Source: Bombilactobacillus bombi (GTDB taxonomy: Bacteria > Bacillota > Bacilli > Lactobacillales > Lactobacillaceae). Taken from it: a stretch of DNA of 64,000 nucleotides. The stretch lies in assembly GCF_964340835.1 (NCBI RefSeq), contig NZ_OZ204251.1; one strand, written 5' to 3'. The position numbers were made by a program, and so were the translations under genes. Positions 48,320-57,511 of the stretch are shown in pieces. The notes below the pieces were generated by a model. It did not search any database. It saw only the letters and a list, made by a program, of their open reading frames with translations, and was not told where the DNA came from. Numbering within the stretch: position 1 is the first letter of the stretch; each line of letters starts with the position of its first letter.

Positions 48320-48997
48320 ATGGTTTCTAAAAAGCAAATTACCAGTTTCATCGCAGCTAGTGTTATCGGAATTTCAGCTTTGGGTGCTTTTAATTCTAGC
48401 AATCATACTCAAGAAGTGCAGGCTGCTGTTGCAGGACAAGCAGTAACTGTTAATGCTAACGGTGGTCAAGTTGCTTTACGGGTTAGCCCAGACGATAATG
48501 CTGCTGCAACTGGTCAAAATGTTGCTGATAATACAGCTTGGTCTGTTGTTAGTGTTGCAACAGATGCTAAAGGTCAGGTTTGGTATAATTTGGCTAGCAG
48601 TGCATGGATTAAGAGCAGTGATGTAGTTGACACAAATGCACAAGCACAAAAATTAATTGATACTGCTAAAGCTCAAATAGGCAAGCCATATTCTTGGGGT
48701 GCTAAAGGACCAAGCGCTTTTGATTGCTCTGGTTTAATGCATTATGTATATCAACAAGCTTTAGGTAAAGAAATCGGTGGCTATACTGTAGCACAAGAAG
48801 GCGCTGGTCAGAGTGTTGCTATTAATGATATGAAGCCAGGAGATTTAGTATTCTGGGGTTCACATGGATCTACTTATCATGTAGCTTTATATGTAGGTAA
48901 TAACCAGTATATCGATGCACCTAAACCTGGTCAAAATGTTGATGTTCACACAATTTCTAGTTACTTCATGCCATCATTTGGTGTGCGGGTGCTTTAA
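48320..48997 (+). CDS. Secreted NlpC/P60 peptidoglycan endopeptidase
   Basis: 225 residues. Signal peptide about 1-35 (cleavage near VQAA), a short SH3b-like region (GGQVALRVSPDDNA to WIKSSDVV, residues about 40-95), then the NlpC/P60 domain: KPYSWGAKGPSAFDCSGLMH with catalytic Cys, and YHVALYVGNNQYIDAP with His. Cleaves gamma-D-Glu-Lys bonds of stem peptides during wall growth. WalR-like repeats upstream support wall control. ATGGAGGA ribosome site. Confidence 0.92.
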   Translation: MVSKKQITSFIAASVIGISALGAFNSSNHTQEVQAAVAGQAVTVNANGGQVALRVSPDDNAAATGQNVADNTAWSVVSVATDAKGQVWYNLASSAWIKSSDVVDTNAQAQKLIDTAKAQIGKPYSWGAKGPSAFDCSGLMHYVYQQALGKEIGGYTVAQEGAGQSVAINDMKPGDLVFWGSHGSTYHVALYVGNNQYIDAPKPGQNVDVHTISSYFMPSFGVRVL

Positions 48998-49009
48998 TAA
49001 TTTAAGTAT

Positions 49010-49036
49010 AGCTAACGGTAAACGTTGGCTTTTTTA
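49010..49036 (+). terminator. Terminator of NlpC/P60 gene
   Basis: AGCTAACG/CGTTGGCT with a GTAAA loop and T-run. Confidence 0.85.
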
Positions 49037-49161
49037 TATTTTTGTCTTGCTTTTCTCAACTAATGGTTGTAATATGTACTTATTGGGTTAATGTTTCGGT
49101 TAAAATTTTTTGTTCTTTTATGAATGATGATTTTCTAGCTCGACTTTAATGCAAAAAATGT

Positions 49162-49179
49162 TGCGCACAGCGCAGGAGG
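49162..49179 (+). promoter_or_regulatory. GC hairpin abutting the csp Shine-Dalgarno
   Basis: TGCGC-ACA-GCGCA ends exactly where GGAGG begins (49175). In this AT-rich leader the hairpin stands out and could control ribosome access with temperature. Confidence 0.45.
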
Positions 49180-49189
49180 TTTCATTCAT

Positions 49190-49390
49190 ATGGAACAAGG
49201 AACAGTTAAATGGTTTAATGGTGACAAGGGTTATGGTTTTATTACACGTGATAACGGTGACGATTTATTCGTTCATTTTTCTGCTATTCAAAGTGATGGT
49301 TACAAAACTTTGAACGATGGTCAACATGTTACTTTTGATGTTGAAGAAAGTGATCGTGGACCACAAGCAGTTAACGTTGTTGCTGAATAA
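49190..49390 (+). CDS. Cold-shock protein, CspA family
   Basis: 66 residues. One cold-shock domain with RNP1 KGYGFIT and RNP2 DLFVHFSAI, opening MEQGTVKWFN. RNA chaperone. Long AT-rich leader (about 150 bases since the previous terminator), usual for csp genes, with a hairpin touching the ribosome site. Strong terminator follows. Gene number (A-E) cannot be assigned. Confidence 0.95.
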   Translation: MEQGTVKWFNGDKGYGFITRDNGDDLFVHFSAIQSDGYKTLNDGQHVTFDVEESDRGPQAVNVVAE

Positions 49391-49431
49391 TTTTTATTAA
49401 ACAGTAAATAATTGTTAAATTAAAAACAGCT

Positions 49432-49468
49432 AAAGGCTTCTTTGGAAATTATCCAAAGAAGCCTTTTT
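49432..49468 (+). terminator. Terminator of csp
   Basis: AAAGGCTTCTTTGGA and TCCAAAGAAGCCTTT form a 15-bp stem followed by T-run. Confidence 0.92.
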
Positions 49469-49549
49469 ATATGCAAATGCATATTTACAATATTGTTATT
49501 CCTGTGATACGATGTTTGAGTTTGATTTTGTAAAGAAGGAGAGCTGCTC

Positions 49550-50725
49550 ATGAAAAAGCTAAACAATTTTAAGATGCAAGTTTTTGTTTTGGTAATGACA
49601 GGTTTTATTCTAGGCTGTAGTGAATTTGTTATAGTTGGTGTCTTAAATGATATTGCACGTGATTTACATACATCTGTGGCCGCTGTAGGATATTTAGTAA
49701 CAATTTTTGCGCTGGTTTATGCTGTAAGTACACCGATTATTGCTACGGCAATTGGTCGATATAATTTGTATTATTCCATGACAATTTTAATGTTGATTTT
49801 TATTGCAGGTAATGTAATGAGTGCAGTAGCCAATAATTTTTTTTGGTTAGCAATTTCGCGAATTATAACAGCCTTAGTATCGGGAGTAATTGTCTCTATT
49901 GCTATGACTTTTGCTAATGCAATTGCCACTCCAGCTAAGCGCCCACGTTTAATTGCTGGTATTTATTCTGGCTTCAGCATTGCTTCTGTCTTAGGGGTGC
50001 CTTTAGGAACTTGGATTAGTATTCACTGGAAGTGGCAAGCAGTTTTTGGTGTGATTGTAGTAGTTAGTATATTGGCTTTGGTTATTATGTTATTAGCACT
50101 ACCTAATAATATTGTGCCGCCGAGCAGTAAAATGAAGCAACAATTAAAAATCTTTACCGATCGCCGAATTTTAGTAGGGATGTTTTTGCCCTTGTTTAAT
50201 CTTGCAGGCTTTTATCCGCTGTATACTTATTTGCGTCCCATTTTATCGTCACAGCTCCACTTTAATGCCAATAGCATCACAATTATCTTATTTTTATATG
50301 GGATTACTTCAATTATTAGTAATCAAATTAGTGGTTGGCTGGCCGAACGGGATGGCTTAACTTATATGTCTAAAATTTACGGAGTTTTGATAGTAATATT
50401 ATTAGTATTTCCCTTTTTATTAGTATGGCGCTGGCTCAGTGTGGGAGTGATTTTGTTAATTGGAATAGCCATGTATCTAGTGAGTTCGCCAATTGCTATC
50501 TTTTATTTGGATATTGCGCAACAAGATTATCCACAATCAATTTTACTAGCATCCTCTATTAATTCGATTTTTTCTAATTTTGGGATTGCTGTGGGTTCAG
50601 CTACTGGGAGTTTTTTAGTAGCTAATGTGGGACTTAGCTCCGTAGGGCCAAGTGGAGCTTTATATATTTTAATTGCTATTTTGATTGTAATCTTTATTAA
50701 TAAATTTGCTCAGAAAAATAATTAA
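49550..50725 (+). CDS. MFS efflux transporter (DHA1/AraJ-type)
   Basis: 391 residues, 12 TM helices. Opening GCSEFVIVGVLNDIARDL with the D-x-A/D pattern of arabinose-efflux-like DHA1 proteins, then VAAVGYLVTIFALVYAVSTP; motif C-like GVPLGTWI in helix 5. Probably exports a sugar or drug. AAGGAGAG before ATG. Monocistronic, with strong bidirectional terminator. Confidence 0.88.
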   Translation: MKKLNNFKMQVFVLVMTGFILGCSEFVIVGVLNDIARDLHTSVAAVGYLVTIFALVYAVSTPIIATAIGRYNLYYSMTILMLIFIAGNVMSAVANNFFWLAISRIITALVSGVIVSIAMTFANAIATPAKRPRLIAGIYSGFSIASVLGVPLGTWISIHWKWQAVFGVIVVVSILALVIMLLALPNNIVPPSSKMKQQLKIFTDRRILVGMFLPLFNLAGFYPLYTYLRPILSSQLHFNANSITIILFLYGITSIISNQISGWLAERDGLTYMSKIYGVLIVILLVFPFLLVWRWLSVGVILLIGIAMYLVSSPIAIFYLDIAQQDYPQSILLASSINSIFSNFGIAVGSATGSFLVANVGLSSVGPSGALYILIAILIVIFINKFAQKNN

Positions 50726-50736
50726 TTTAAGTAGTC

Positions 50737-50779
50737 AAAAAACGAGCACAGATAAAATTTGGTCTGTGCTCGTTTTTTT
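50737..50779. terminator. Bidirectional terminator
   Basis: AAAAAACGAGCACAGA pairs over 16 bp with TCTGTGCTCGTTTTTT. Confidence 0.93.
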
Positions 50780-50787
50780 GTTCAAGA

Positions 50788-51525
50788 TTATTTGATTTCT
50801 TTCAAACCTAGACGGCGCCGTCCGGTATTAAACCACGGACTAACTGTAAATGCCAAGATATCATTCACGACGTAGACACTGGAGTTGATAGCCATTCCCA
50901 GGCTGGCGTCTCCTTGTTTAAAGGTAATAGCCCACAGAATCAATTGTGCGATTCCAGAAGTTAACCACCAGAAGTATTGATTATTATAACGCAAGAAGCA
51001 AACAATACCACCAGTTAAACTAATAGCAAATGCCATACCATCATAAATTGGTCGTGGATCATTGGTTAGATGTCCAATCAGATAAGCACTTAGTGCCCAA
51101 ACTACAAGCGTAAAGATGATAGAGATAATCCATTCTTTGGATGAGAATTTTTTGAGATGATTTTTAGTATCGTCATTCCAAGTCCGCACGCTAATTAAAA
51201 TGGGAATATCTAATGTTAAAACATAAGCTAATTGTTCGAACATGGAAAGATAATTTTTAGCTTCAAAACCGACGTAAATAAAACAAGCAGCACTTAATAA
51301 ACCTAACCAGCCATTGACTGCCTTTGTAGCATTAATTGCTAGTACGCATAAAACACCTAAAGTAGTACCAATAAAAGTAATAATCGCTACTGGTGTAATT
51401 GGATGGTCAACCAAGGTCATAATTTGACAACCTAAAGAAAACCAAAACAGATAATAGTTTTGTTGTGGCCAACCTTTCAGTTGTTTAAATAACCACTTAA
51501 AATAATTCTCATTTGCACCTTGCAA
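50788..51525 (-). CDS. pnuC: PnuC-type nicotinamide riboside/mononucleotide transporter
   Basis: 245 residues, 7 TM helices. Family motifs: TFIGTTLGVLCVLAINA in the second helix and WLGLLSAACFIYVGF, the N-terminal W-N-D-D region, and late FLRYNNQYFWWLTSG that matches the conserved W-x-W transport motif. Imports NAD precursors by facilitated diffusion. TTG start 51525 with GGGGGA about 8 bases upstream. No NAD riboswitch seen in the divergent region shared with the SRAP gene. Confidence 0.88.
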   Translation of the reverse strand: MQGANENYFKWLFKQLKGWPQQNYYLFWFSLGCQIMTLVDHPITPVAIITFIGTTLGVLCVLAINATKAVNGWLGLLSAACFIYVGFEAKNYLSMFEQLAYVLTLDIPILISVRTWNDDTKNHLKKFSSKEWIISIIFTLVVWALSAYLIGHLTNDPRPIYDGMAFAISLTGGIVCFLRYNNQYFWWLTSGIAQLILWAITFKQGDASLGMAINSSVYVVNDILAFTVSPWFNTGRRRLGLKEIK

Positions 51526-51715
51526 GATAAGTCCCCCTAAATAATTTATTTTCGCTAATTCATTCTACTAGCAAATTTTTTAAAAAAAAGACTTTAAAAC
51601 ACTAGATATATGTGTTATGTATAAACTAAGTACAAGATGTAGACAACAAACAGCAATAACCACCAGCATAAAAAAATGTAGTATTATATTTAGTTGTATT
51701 ATTGGAGATGATTAA

Positions 51716-52291
51716 ATGTGCGGTCGGTATATGTTTGAACCTCAAGCTAGTCCAGAAATGCAAAAAATTTACGAATTAGCTTGCCAAGGAGGAACACCAC
51801 CTAAAACAGGAGAAGTGTTTCCTACTGATTTAACAGCTGTGGTGATTAATCAACAGGAAAAAGTTAGCGTAACTACGATGGCTTGGGGATTTCCTGGTTT
51901 TAAGAATGGACAATCTATTATTAATGCTCGTGCCGAAACGCTGGAGCAAAAGCCAATGTTTGCCAGACCTTTTCAGTTGCAACGAGCCGTTTATCCAACA
52001 ACGGGATTTTTTGAATGGAATAAGCAAAAAGAAAAATATTGGTTTAATTATTCCCAGCAAACACAGCCTTTATATTTAGCAGGCTTTTATGATTATTTTG
52101 AGCATCGTCCCCAGGGTATTATTATTACCACAACTCCCAACGAATCGGTAGCGACGGTTCATAATCGTATGCCATTGTTACTGCGTAAAAATCAAATTTC
52201 TAGTTGGTTAAAAAATTTAAACTTTGCGCGGCAATTATTACAGCAGACGGCACCTGCGTTAACTGCTGTTTTATCATCTTCAAAAAACTAG
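51716..52291 (+). CDS. SRAP-domain protein (YedK/HMCES-like)
   Basis: 191 residues. Catalytic Cys2 directly after Met (MCGRY), Asn in NARAET, Glu in TTGFFEW and His in HNRMPLLL: the complete set used to cross-link abasic sites in single-stranded DNA. GGAG ribosome site 6 bases before ATG. Starts 12 bases before a nitroreductase-like gene, in the same direction, so probably an operon. Confidence 0.94.
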   Translation: MCGRYMFEPQASPEMQKIYELACQGGTPPKTGEVFPTDLTAVVINQQEKVSVTTMAWGFPGFKNGQSIINARAETLEQKPMFARPFQLQRAVYPTTGFFEWNKQKEKYWFNYSQQTQPLYLAGFYDYFEHRPQGIIITTTPNESVATVHNRMPLLLRKNQISSWLKNLNFARQLLQQTAPALTAVLSSSKN

Positions 52292-52303
52292 GAGGAATCT
52301 TCA

Positions 52304-53050
52304 TTGGAAAACCCAACTTTAGAATTATTACTAAATCGTCGGACTATTAGAGCTTTTAAACCGCAAACTTTAACGACAGAGCAATTAAATACCTTGATGG
52401 AAGTGGCTCGTCAAGCTGCCACTTCAACTTTTTTACAGCAATGTTCAGTTATCCACGTGACCGATGCACAAATCCGCTCACAAATCCGCGATATTACCAC
52501 TCAATCTTATGTCGGAGCTAATGGAGATTTATTTATTTTTGTAATTGATCTTTATCGTAATCAACAAATTCGTCATCAAAAAGGAGAAACTGACGGTCGC
52601 TTACATGCAATGGATGTATTTTTACAAGCGATGGAAGATACTGTTTTGACAGCTCAAAATGTGACCACAGCGGCTGAAAGTATGGGATTGGGCTGTGTGT
52701 TTTTAGGCAGCATTCAAAATGATGCTCAAAAGATGATTGATTTATTAAATTTACCAAAAATGACTTTTCCTTTGTTAGGATTACAAGTGGGAGTCCCGGA
52801 TCAACAACCACAATTAAAGCCACGACTGCCATTGAAATTCCGAGCTTTTGAAAATCAATATGATTATCACTACGAATTGGCTGATTTGGCTGATTACGAT
52901 GATCAGATTCATCAATATTATGATTTGCGTGATACTAATCGGCGCGTTGATACATTTACACACCAAATCGCCCAAAAGCTAACGACTAGCTTGGCCAAGC
53001 GGGATCAAATTTTGGCGGTATTACATCAACAGGGATTATGTTTAGAATAA
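52304..53050 (+). CDS. NADPH-dependent nitroreductase/flavin reductase (NfsA-like)
   Basis: 248 residues. Starts at TTG 52304 after GGAGGAA. FMN-binding RRTIRAFK near residue 14, then TTAAESMGLGCVFLGSIQND and PLLGLQVGVP, the NfsA/FRP subgroup markers, and KPRLPLKF. Reduces quinones, nitro compounds or flavins. No TM or signal. Follows the SRAP gene after 12 bases. Confidence 0.92.
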   Translation: MENPTLELLLNRRTIRAFKPQTLTTEQLNTLMEVARQAATSTFLQQCSVIHVTDAQIRSQIRDITTQSYVGANGDLFIFVIDLYRNQQIRHQKGETDGRLHAMDVFLQAMEDTVLTAQNVTTAAESMGLGCVFLGSIQNDAQKMIDLLNLPKMTFPLLGLQVGVPDQQPQLKPRLPLKFRAFENQYDYHYELADLADYDDQIHQYYDLRDTNRRVDTFTHQIAQKLTTSLAKRDQILAVLHQQGLCLE

Positions 53051-53060
53051 AAATCAATAA

Positions 53061-53089
53061 TTGCAAAATTGTCATGGAGAAGCTAAAAT
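53061..53089 (+). promoter_or_regulatory. Promoter of the GlsB-like gene
   Basis: TTGCAA, 17-base spacer, TAAAAT, 27 bases before ATG 53117. Confidence 0.55.
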
Positions 53090-53116
53090 CAATGATAGTA
53101 GAGGAGGAACTATATT

Positions 53117-53356
53117 ATGCATTGGTTATGGGTTTTGATTGTCGGAGCGATTATTGGCGCAATTGCTGGTGCCTTAACTAAGAAAGGAATGGGTTGGGTT
53201 GGTAATATTGTTTCTGGCTTAGTTGGTTCAGTTATTGGTGAGGCTCTTTTGGGTCATTGGGGTCCACAACTAGCTGGAATGGCAGTCATTCCTTCTGTTA
53301 TTGGGGCTATTATTGTAGTAGCTGTTGTCGGCTATTTTGCAGAACGGTCGCATTAA
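53117..53356 (+). CDS. GlsB/YeaQ/YmgE-family stress membrane protein
   Basis: 79 residues, three TM helices. Gly-rich repeats GAIIGAIAGALTKKGMGW and NIVSGLVGSVIGEALLG match the transglycosylase-associated protein family. Linked to general stress in other firmicutes. GAGGAGG ribosome site. Confidence 0.93.
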   Translation: MHWLWVLIVGAIIGAIAGALTKKGMGWVGNIVSGLVGSVIGEALLGHWGPQLAGMAVIPSVIGAIIVVAVVGYFAERSH

Positions 53357-53422
53357 TTATTATAAATATTTGCTTATTTAATTTAGTTTTGGTAATTTGA
53401 ATTAGCTGATAACTTAAATATC

Positions 53423-53460
53423 AAAAAGGGTTGGAGCAATTAATGTTCCAACCCTCTTTA
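53423..53460 (+). terminator. Terminator between GlsB and nuclease genes
   Basis: AGGGTTGGA/TCCAACCCT with an 11-base loop; the T-run is interrupted (CTCTTTA), so readthrough into the nuclease is likely. Confidence 0.6.
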
Positions 53461-53478
53461 CTACAAAAGGAGCATGTT

Positions 53479-54420
53479 ATGGCGCAAAAAAAGTCACGCA
53501 AATCACAATCTTCAACATCATATTGGATTTGGTTAGTACTATTAGTTATTTTGGCCTTGTTTGGCGGCGGCAAAGCTGGCCATGTTACTAATTTTGTTAA
53601 TAGTATGCAACATTTAAATTCCAACTCACTAATTCAAAATAATAAAGTCAAGATTAACAGTAGTGATAATCAAGAATTAATTAATTTACAATTTGATGCA
53701 CATAAATATCCGCAAAATTATGCTATTATCAATAATAACCAGCCGGAATTTTCACAAGCAGCACAAAAACGATTGCAAGTAATGCGCTCGGGAAATAATT
53801 TACAGGCTTATCTTAATCAATCCAATGATCAACAAGATACACTGTATAATAACTTAGACCAATTAGGGCGAACACAAGCAGTTACCAGTTTTGTACGATA
53901 TCGTGATATTGTCAAACATTCAGGTAAAGTAATGAAAAGACCGCCTTTTCCATCTTCAACGCGTATTTCAGGTGAATACTTGGACGGTCAATATAATGCT
54001 CAACAACAGCAATGGTATGGACACCAATCCAATAATAAAATGGTCCAATTAAGTTCATATCGTGGCTATTTATATAATAAAAGTCATTTACTAGCTTGGT
54101 CTTTAGGTGGTACTATGAAAACCAATAATGTGGTTTTAGGAACGCGAGCACAAAATGTAGGGACTAATAATCAAAATAATCCCGGGGGAATGGCCTATTC
54201 GGAAACGCGTGTCCGCAACTTCTTAAAGACACATCAACAAGAAGTAATATTTTATCAAGCTATTCCTGTTTATGCAGACAATGAATTGGTGCCCCGTGGA
54301 GTGCATGTATTAGCGCAATCAGTTCACGATCCGCAGGCTTTACAAATAAATGTTTGGACTTTCAATACTCAAGCAGGAGTAAAGATTAATTATCATACTG
54401 GGCAAGCAACTACTAACTAA
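53479..54420 (+). CDS. DNA/RNA non-specific endonuclease (EndA-like), membrane-anchored
   Basis: 313 residues from ATG 53479 (AAAAGGAG upstream; the earlier TTG has none and lies in the terminator). Basic cytosolic front, one TM helix (about 15-35), a linker, then the beta-beta-alpha metal nuclease domain. The usual DRGH motif reads NKSHLLAWSLGG here, with the catalytic His kept, and the metal Asn sits in QNVGTNNQNN. Related to competence/DNA-degrading EndA of streptococci. Its end overlaps the convergent reductase by 8 bases. Confidence 0.85.
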   Translation: MAQKKSRKSQSSTSYWIWLVLLVILALFGGGKAGHVTNFVNSMQHLNSNSLIQNNKVKINSSDNQELINLQFDAHKYPQNYAIINNNQPEFSQAAQKRLQVMRSGNNLQAYLNQSNDQQDTLYNNLDQLGRTQAVTSFVRYRDIVKHSGKVMKRPPFPSSTRISGEYLDGQYNAQQQQWYGHQSNNKMVQLSSYRGYLYNKSHLLAWSLGGTMKTNNVVLGTRAQNVGTNNQNNPGGMAYSETRVRNFLKTHQQEVIFYQAIPVYADNELVPRGVHVLAQSVHDPQALQINVWTFNTQAGVKINYHTGQATTN

Positions 54421-55168
54421 ATAAATCGCGTTGTAAATGTTCCCGGAGAGCTTGCCGAATTTGTTCTAATTTAACTTCATAATTGGGAACAAAGTTATGT
54501 GGACTTTGGTCATTAACAAAGCGTCCAGCATTTTTCATACCCCAGAATTTCGCCGTATCATCATCAAAAACTTTAAAAGCTGTCATATATTGATCCCAAG
54601 TAGCATCGTTTTGCCCGATACCATCACCCAGATATCCTTGACCACCGCCAAGATATCCACAATTCATAATGGTATAAAGTTGGCGTCCTTGTAGTAAACC
54701 AACGGGCCCGTGACTAGTATTTTTATAAGCAAAACTATTTGCGAAGACCTTTTCGATATAGCCTTTGACAATCGCTACTGGGGCATCATGCCAGTTAGGA
54801 TAAGCAAAGATAATAGTTTGAGCTTGCTGTACTAGATCTTGTTCTTTAGCTAAATAATGCGGTTTATGTCCCAAACCATCCTTAACATAATAAAATTCTT
54901 CAGGACGCAAAACAGGATCAAATCCTAAATCATATAAATCTCTAAGCTCAACTACGCAATCATGAGCTTCTAAAAATTGCATAGCTGTATAAATTAAATC
55001 ATAAGTCATACTGTACTTACGCGGTTCGCCAGCAACAATTAAAATCTTGGCTTGATTGTTAGAGTCTTTAAAACCATGAGGCACATATTTTTGTCTTAAA
55101 TGCTTAGGTATAATTGTGGCTGAAGTGGGAATCTTATTTTGTAAAATTTTTGCTGTTAATGAATCCAT
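54413..55168 (-). CDS. Flavodoxin-like NAD(P)H quinone reductase
   Basis: 251 residues from ATG 55168 (GGAGAT upstream; the longer frame has none). An N-terminal stretch of about 45 residues precedes the flavodoxin fold: ILIVAGEPRKYSMTYDLIY (FMN phosphate loop), FAYPNWHDAPVAIVKGYIEKVF with the P-x-W motif and the K-G-x-x-x-x-V-F helix of NQO/MdaB/YwrO proteins. Two-electron quinone or azo reduction. Convergent with the nuclease. Confidence 0.88.
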   Translation of the reverse strand: MDSLTAKILQNKIPTSATIIPKHLRQKYVPHGFKDSNNQAKILIVAGEPRKYSMTYDLIYTAMQFLEAHDCVVELRDLYDLGFDPVLRPEEFYYVKDGLGHKPHYLAKEQDLVQQAQTIIFAYPNWHDAPVAIVKGYIEKVFANSFAYKNTSHGPVGLLQGRQLYTIMNCGYLGGGQGYLGDGIGQNDATWDQYMTAFKVFDDDTAKFWGMKNAGRFVNDQSPHNFVPNYEVKLEQIRQALREHLQRDLFS

Positions 55169-55349
55169 TTTTTCATCTCCTAAAGTTCTAATTATATGTA
55201 TAATGCATTCACAGTATTTATGCAACTTTTTTATAATCTTGGTTAGTGTAGATTACTATTTAATTAAGATTGAGTTTTCTTCATAAAGTTATTATTATCA
55301 TCATGATTCTAAAGCAAGGTTAACTTTTTGTTTAATTATATTGAAAGTA

Positions 55350-55388
55350 AAAAACCAATTAGGCTAGCTCAGTCTAATTGGCTTTTTA
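55350..55388 (-). terminator. Terminator of oppA 2
   Basis: CCAATTAG/CTAATTGG, 11-base loop, T-runs on both strands. Confidence 0.85.
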
Positions 55389-57032
55389 TTATTTTATCCT
55401 AATTGATACCATGTTATAGTCACCCGAAGGTCCAAAGTCAACTCCCTTTACTCTAGGATGCGTCATAAATGATTGTCCATTTTGATAAAGCGGAATAGCA
55501 GCTACTTGTTCATTTGCAACGTTTTGAGCAGCTTTCATATCCTCCCAACGAGCTGAGGGTGTATTGGCGTCTTCATTTAAGGCTTTATTTACAAATCTAT
55601 CATATTCTGCATTTGACCATTTGCCATCATTATAACTAGAATTGGTAGTAAATAAAGTTAGAAAGTTGATTGGGTCAGGGAAATCTGCGCTCCAAGCTGT
55701 AACTACCATGTCAAAATTGCCACTTTGAGCACGTGCAATGCGACTCTTAAAAGGAATATTACTCAGAGATACCTTTAATCCAGGTAATTTTTCTAATTGA
55801 TTTTGTATAAATTCGTCTTGTTGTTTAGAGATTTCTAAATCGTCTCCTAAAAGTGTGAAGTGTAATTGCTTATTATTTTGACCAGTTTCTTTTAATCCTT
55901 CTTTCCATAATTGTTTAGCCTTAGTTAAATTATAAGTTGCAGTAGCTTTTGCCGTTTTATTTGTTTCGGCAGTAAAGTCTTTATTTTTATCTTTAGGATC
56001 AAAAGCCATATTAGATGCGTTAAATGTATTAGTTGCGACTGTACCACTTCCAACAATTTTTTGAGTTAATTGTTTTCGATTAATTGCTAAAGAAAGGGCT
56101 TGTCTTATTTTTTGATTTTTAAAGAAACTATGTCTTTTTTGGTTTAATTCAATATAATATGTTGAATTTTGTTTGATAACACTATAATGTTTGTTGCCTC
56201 GCATTTGCTTAGAAATATCTCCAGTTAATAGTACTCGATCTAATTTATTAGACTGATAGAGATTTAGTGCAGTTGATGAATCTTTAACAACTTGATATTG
56301 GATTTTTCGAACTTGAACGTTTTTAGCATTCCAATATTTGTCATTTTTAACTTCAGTCCAACTATTATTAGTACCGTTCCAATTAACTAATTTATAAGGA
56401 CCATTGGATACTAAAGTTTTAGAATTGGTACCAAATTTTTGGCCCCATTTTTTTACAATTTTTTGATTTTGTGGAAAAAAAGTTGGTGAAGTCATCAAAG
56501 CACTTAAATAAGGAATTGGTTTTTCTAAATTTACTTGAAAGGTATGTTTATCTAATGCTTTGACTCCTAAGGTGTTAGCAGCTTTAACACCAGAGGTAAT
56601 ATCTTTGGCATTAGTGATACCTTCAAAAAGGTAAGAAGAAGCGGACTTTGTTTTGGGATCAACAGTGCGTCTCCAGGCAAAAACAAAATCATCTGCAGTG
56701 ACTGGATCACCATTACTCCATCTAGCATTTTTCCGCAATTTAAATGTATATGTTAGTCCATTGTTTGTGGGTTTAACAATGTTAGTAGCTATTGCCGGTT
56801 GTAATTCTTTTCCATGATAACGATACAATCCGTCCATAGTATTATTAATGTTTTGTGCACCAATCATATCGGTATTCAAAGATGGATCCATTGTTGAAAT
56901 AACATCTTTTTCAGAAATACGAATTGTGTCTTTTGGAACTTGTGATTTAGAGGTGGATGAACTACAACCTACCAAAACACTAGCACTAAGTAACGCGGTC
57001 ACACTAGCAACAAATAATTTTTTAAACTGCAC
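55389..57032 (-). CDS. oppA: Oligopeptide-binding lipoprotein OppA (orphan copy 2)
   Basis: 547 residues from GTG 57032, which has GGAAG at proper distance; the GTG at 57041 overlaps it. Lipobox LVGC. SBP family 5 with the same blocks as copy 1 (NNTMDGLYRYHGKELQPAIA, WSNGDPVTADDFVFAWRR, and a near-identical C-terminus ending MVSIRIK). By eye most positions agree, so they are recent paralogues. No permease adjoins; the opp genes lie 4.8 kb beyond on the same strand. Confidence 0.93.
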   Translation of the reverse strand: MQFKKLFVASVTALLSASVLVGCSSSTSKSQVPKDTIRISEKDVISTMDPSLNTDMIGAQNINNTMDGLYRYHGKELQPAIATNIVKPTNNGLTYTFKLRKNARWSNGDPVTADDFVFAWRRTVDPKTKSASSYLFEGITNAKDITSGVKAANTLGVKALDKHTFQVNLEKPIPYLSALMTSPTFFPQNQKIVKKWGQKFGTNSKTLVSNGPYKLVNWNGTNNSWTEVKNDKYWNAKNVQVRKIQYQVVKDSSTALNLYQSNKLDRVLLTGDISKQMRGNKHYSVIKQNSTYYIELNQKRHSFFKNQKIRQALSLAINRKQLTQKIVGSGTVATNTFNASNMAFDPKDKNKDFTAETNKTAKATATYNLTKAKQLWKEGLKETGQNNKQLHFTLLGDDLEISKQQDEFIQNQLEKLPGLKVSLSNIPFKSRIARAQSGNFDMVVTAWSADFPDPINFLTLFTTNSSYNDGKWSNAEYDRFVNKALNEDANTPSARWEDMKAAQNVANEQVAAIPLYQNGQSFMTHPRVKGVDFGPSGDYNMVSIRIK

Positions 57033-57470
57033 TGAAAGCACTTCCTTTCTAATTATAATTGAATTAAGTCTATAATAAATAACTTTAAAAGTAAATAAAA
57101 AATTAAAAAATAATTAGATTATAGTTAACAACTTTATCATTTTAAAATGTTGGTTATGAAGCTGAAATCCAAGTATGATTGGCGAAACAATCTGCATACA
57201 TAATTAAAATAATTTTGTTATTGAAGATTTATTATCCGCAGCATTAATTATTTCTCATAATGTTTTAAACATCCCAAACGAGATATATATTACGCAATTG
57301 AGCCGTTTTAAGCTTTGAAATTTAAAAAAAGTTAAAGAGCATAGTTTTTTGTTGTTTGCACTAACTAGACAAGTAATTATTAATAATAAATATGGTTGAT
57401 TATGATAAATGAATGCTGTTATAAAAGCGATATTAATAACTAGAATAGTTAGAAATTTTTGAATCTAGAA

Positions 57471-57501
57471 TTGATAGTTCTTATTCAAACTATGCTATAT
57501 A
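57471..57501 (+). promoter_or_regulatory. Possible promoter of the Cro-like gene
   Basis: TTGATA, 19-base spacer, TATATA; the -10 lies inside the palindrome at 57488, so binding there would block it. Confidence 0.4.
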
Positions 57502-57511
57502 TAGCTTAGTT
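57488..57511. promoter_or_regulatory. 24-bp palindrome, candidate operator
   Basis: AACTA-T-GCTATATATAGC-T-TAGTT, symmetric at 11 of 12 pairs around its centre. It lies 99 bases before a small Cro/XRE-like gene, typical operator length for such a dimer. Confidence 0.5.

Noticed and set aside
51526..51715. NAD-type riboswitch ahead of pnuC
   Set aside because: The divergent region is AT-rich without a stable fold or terminator-like hairpin on the minus strand.
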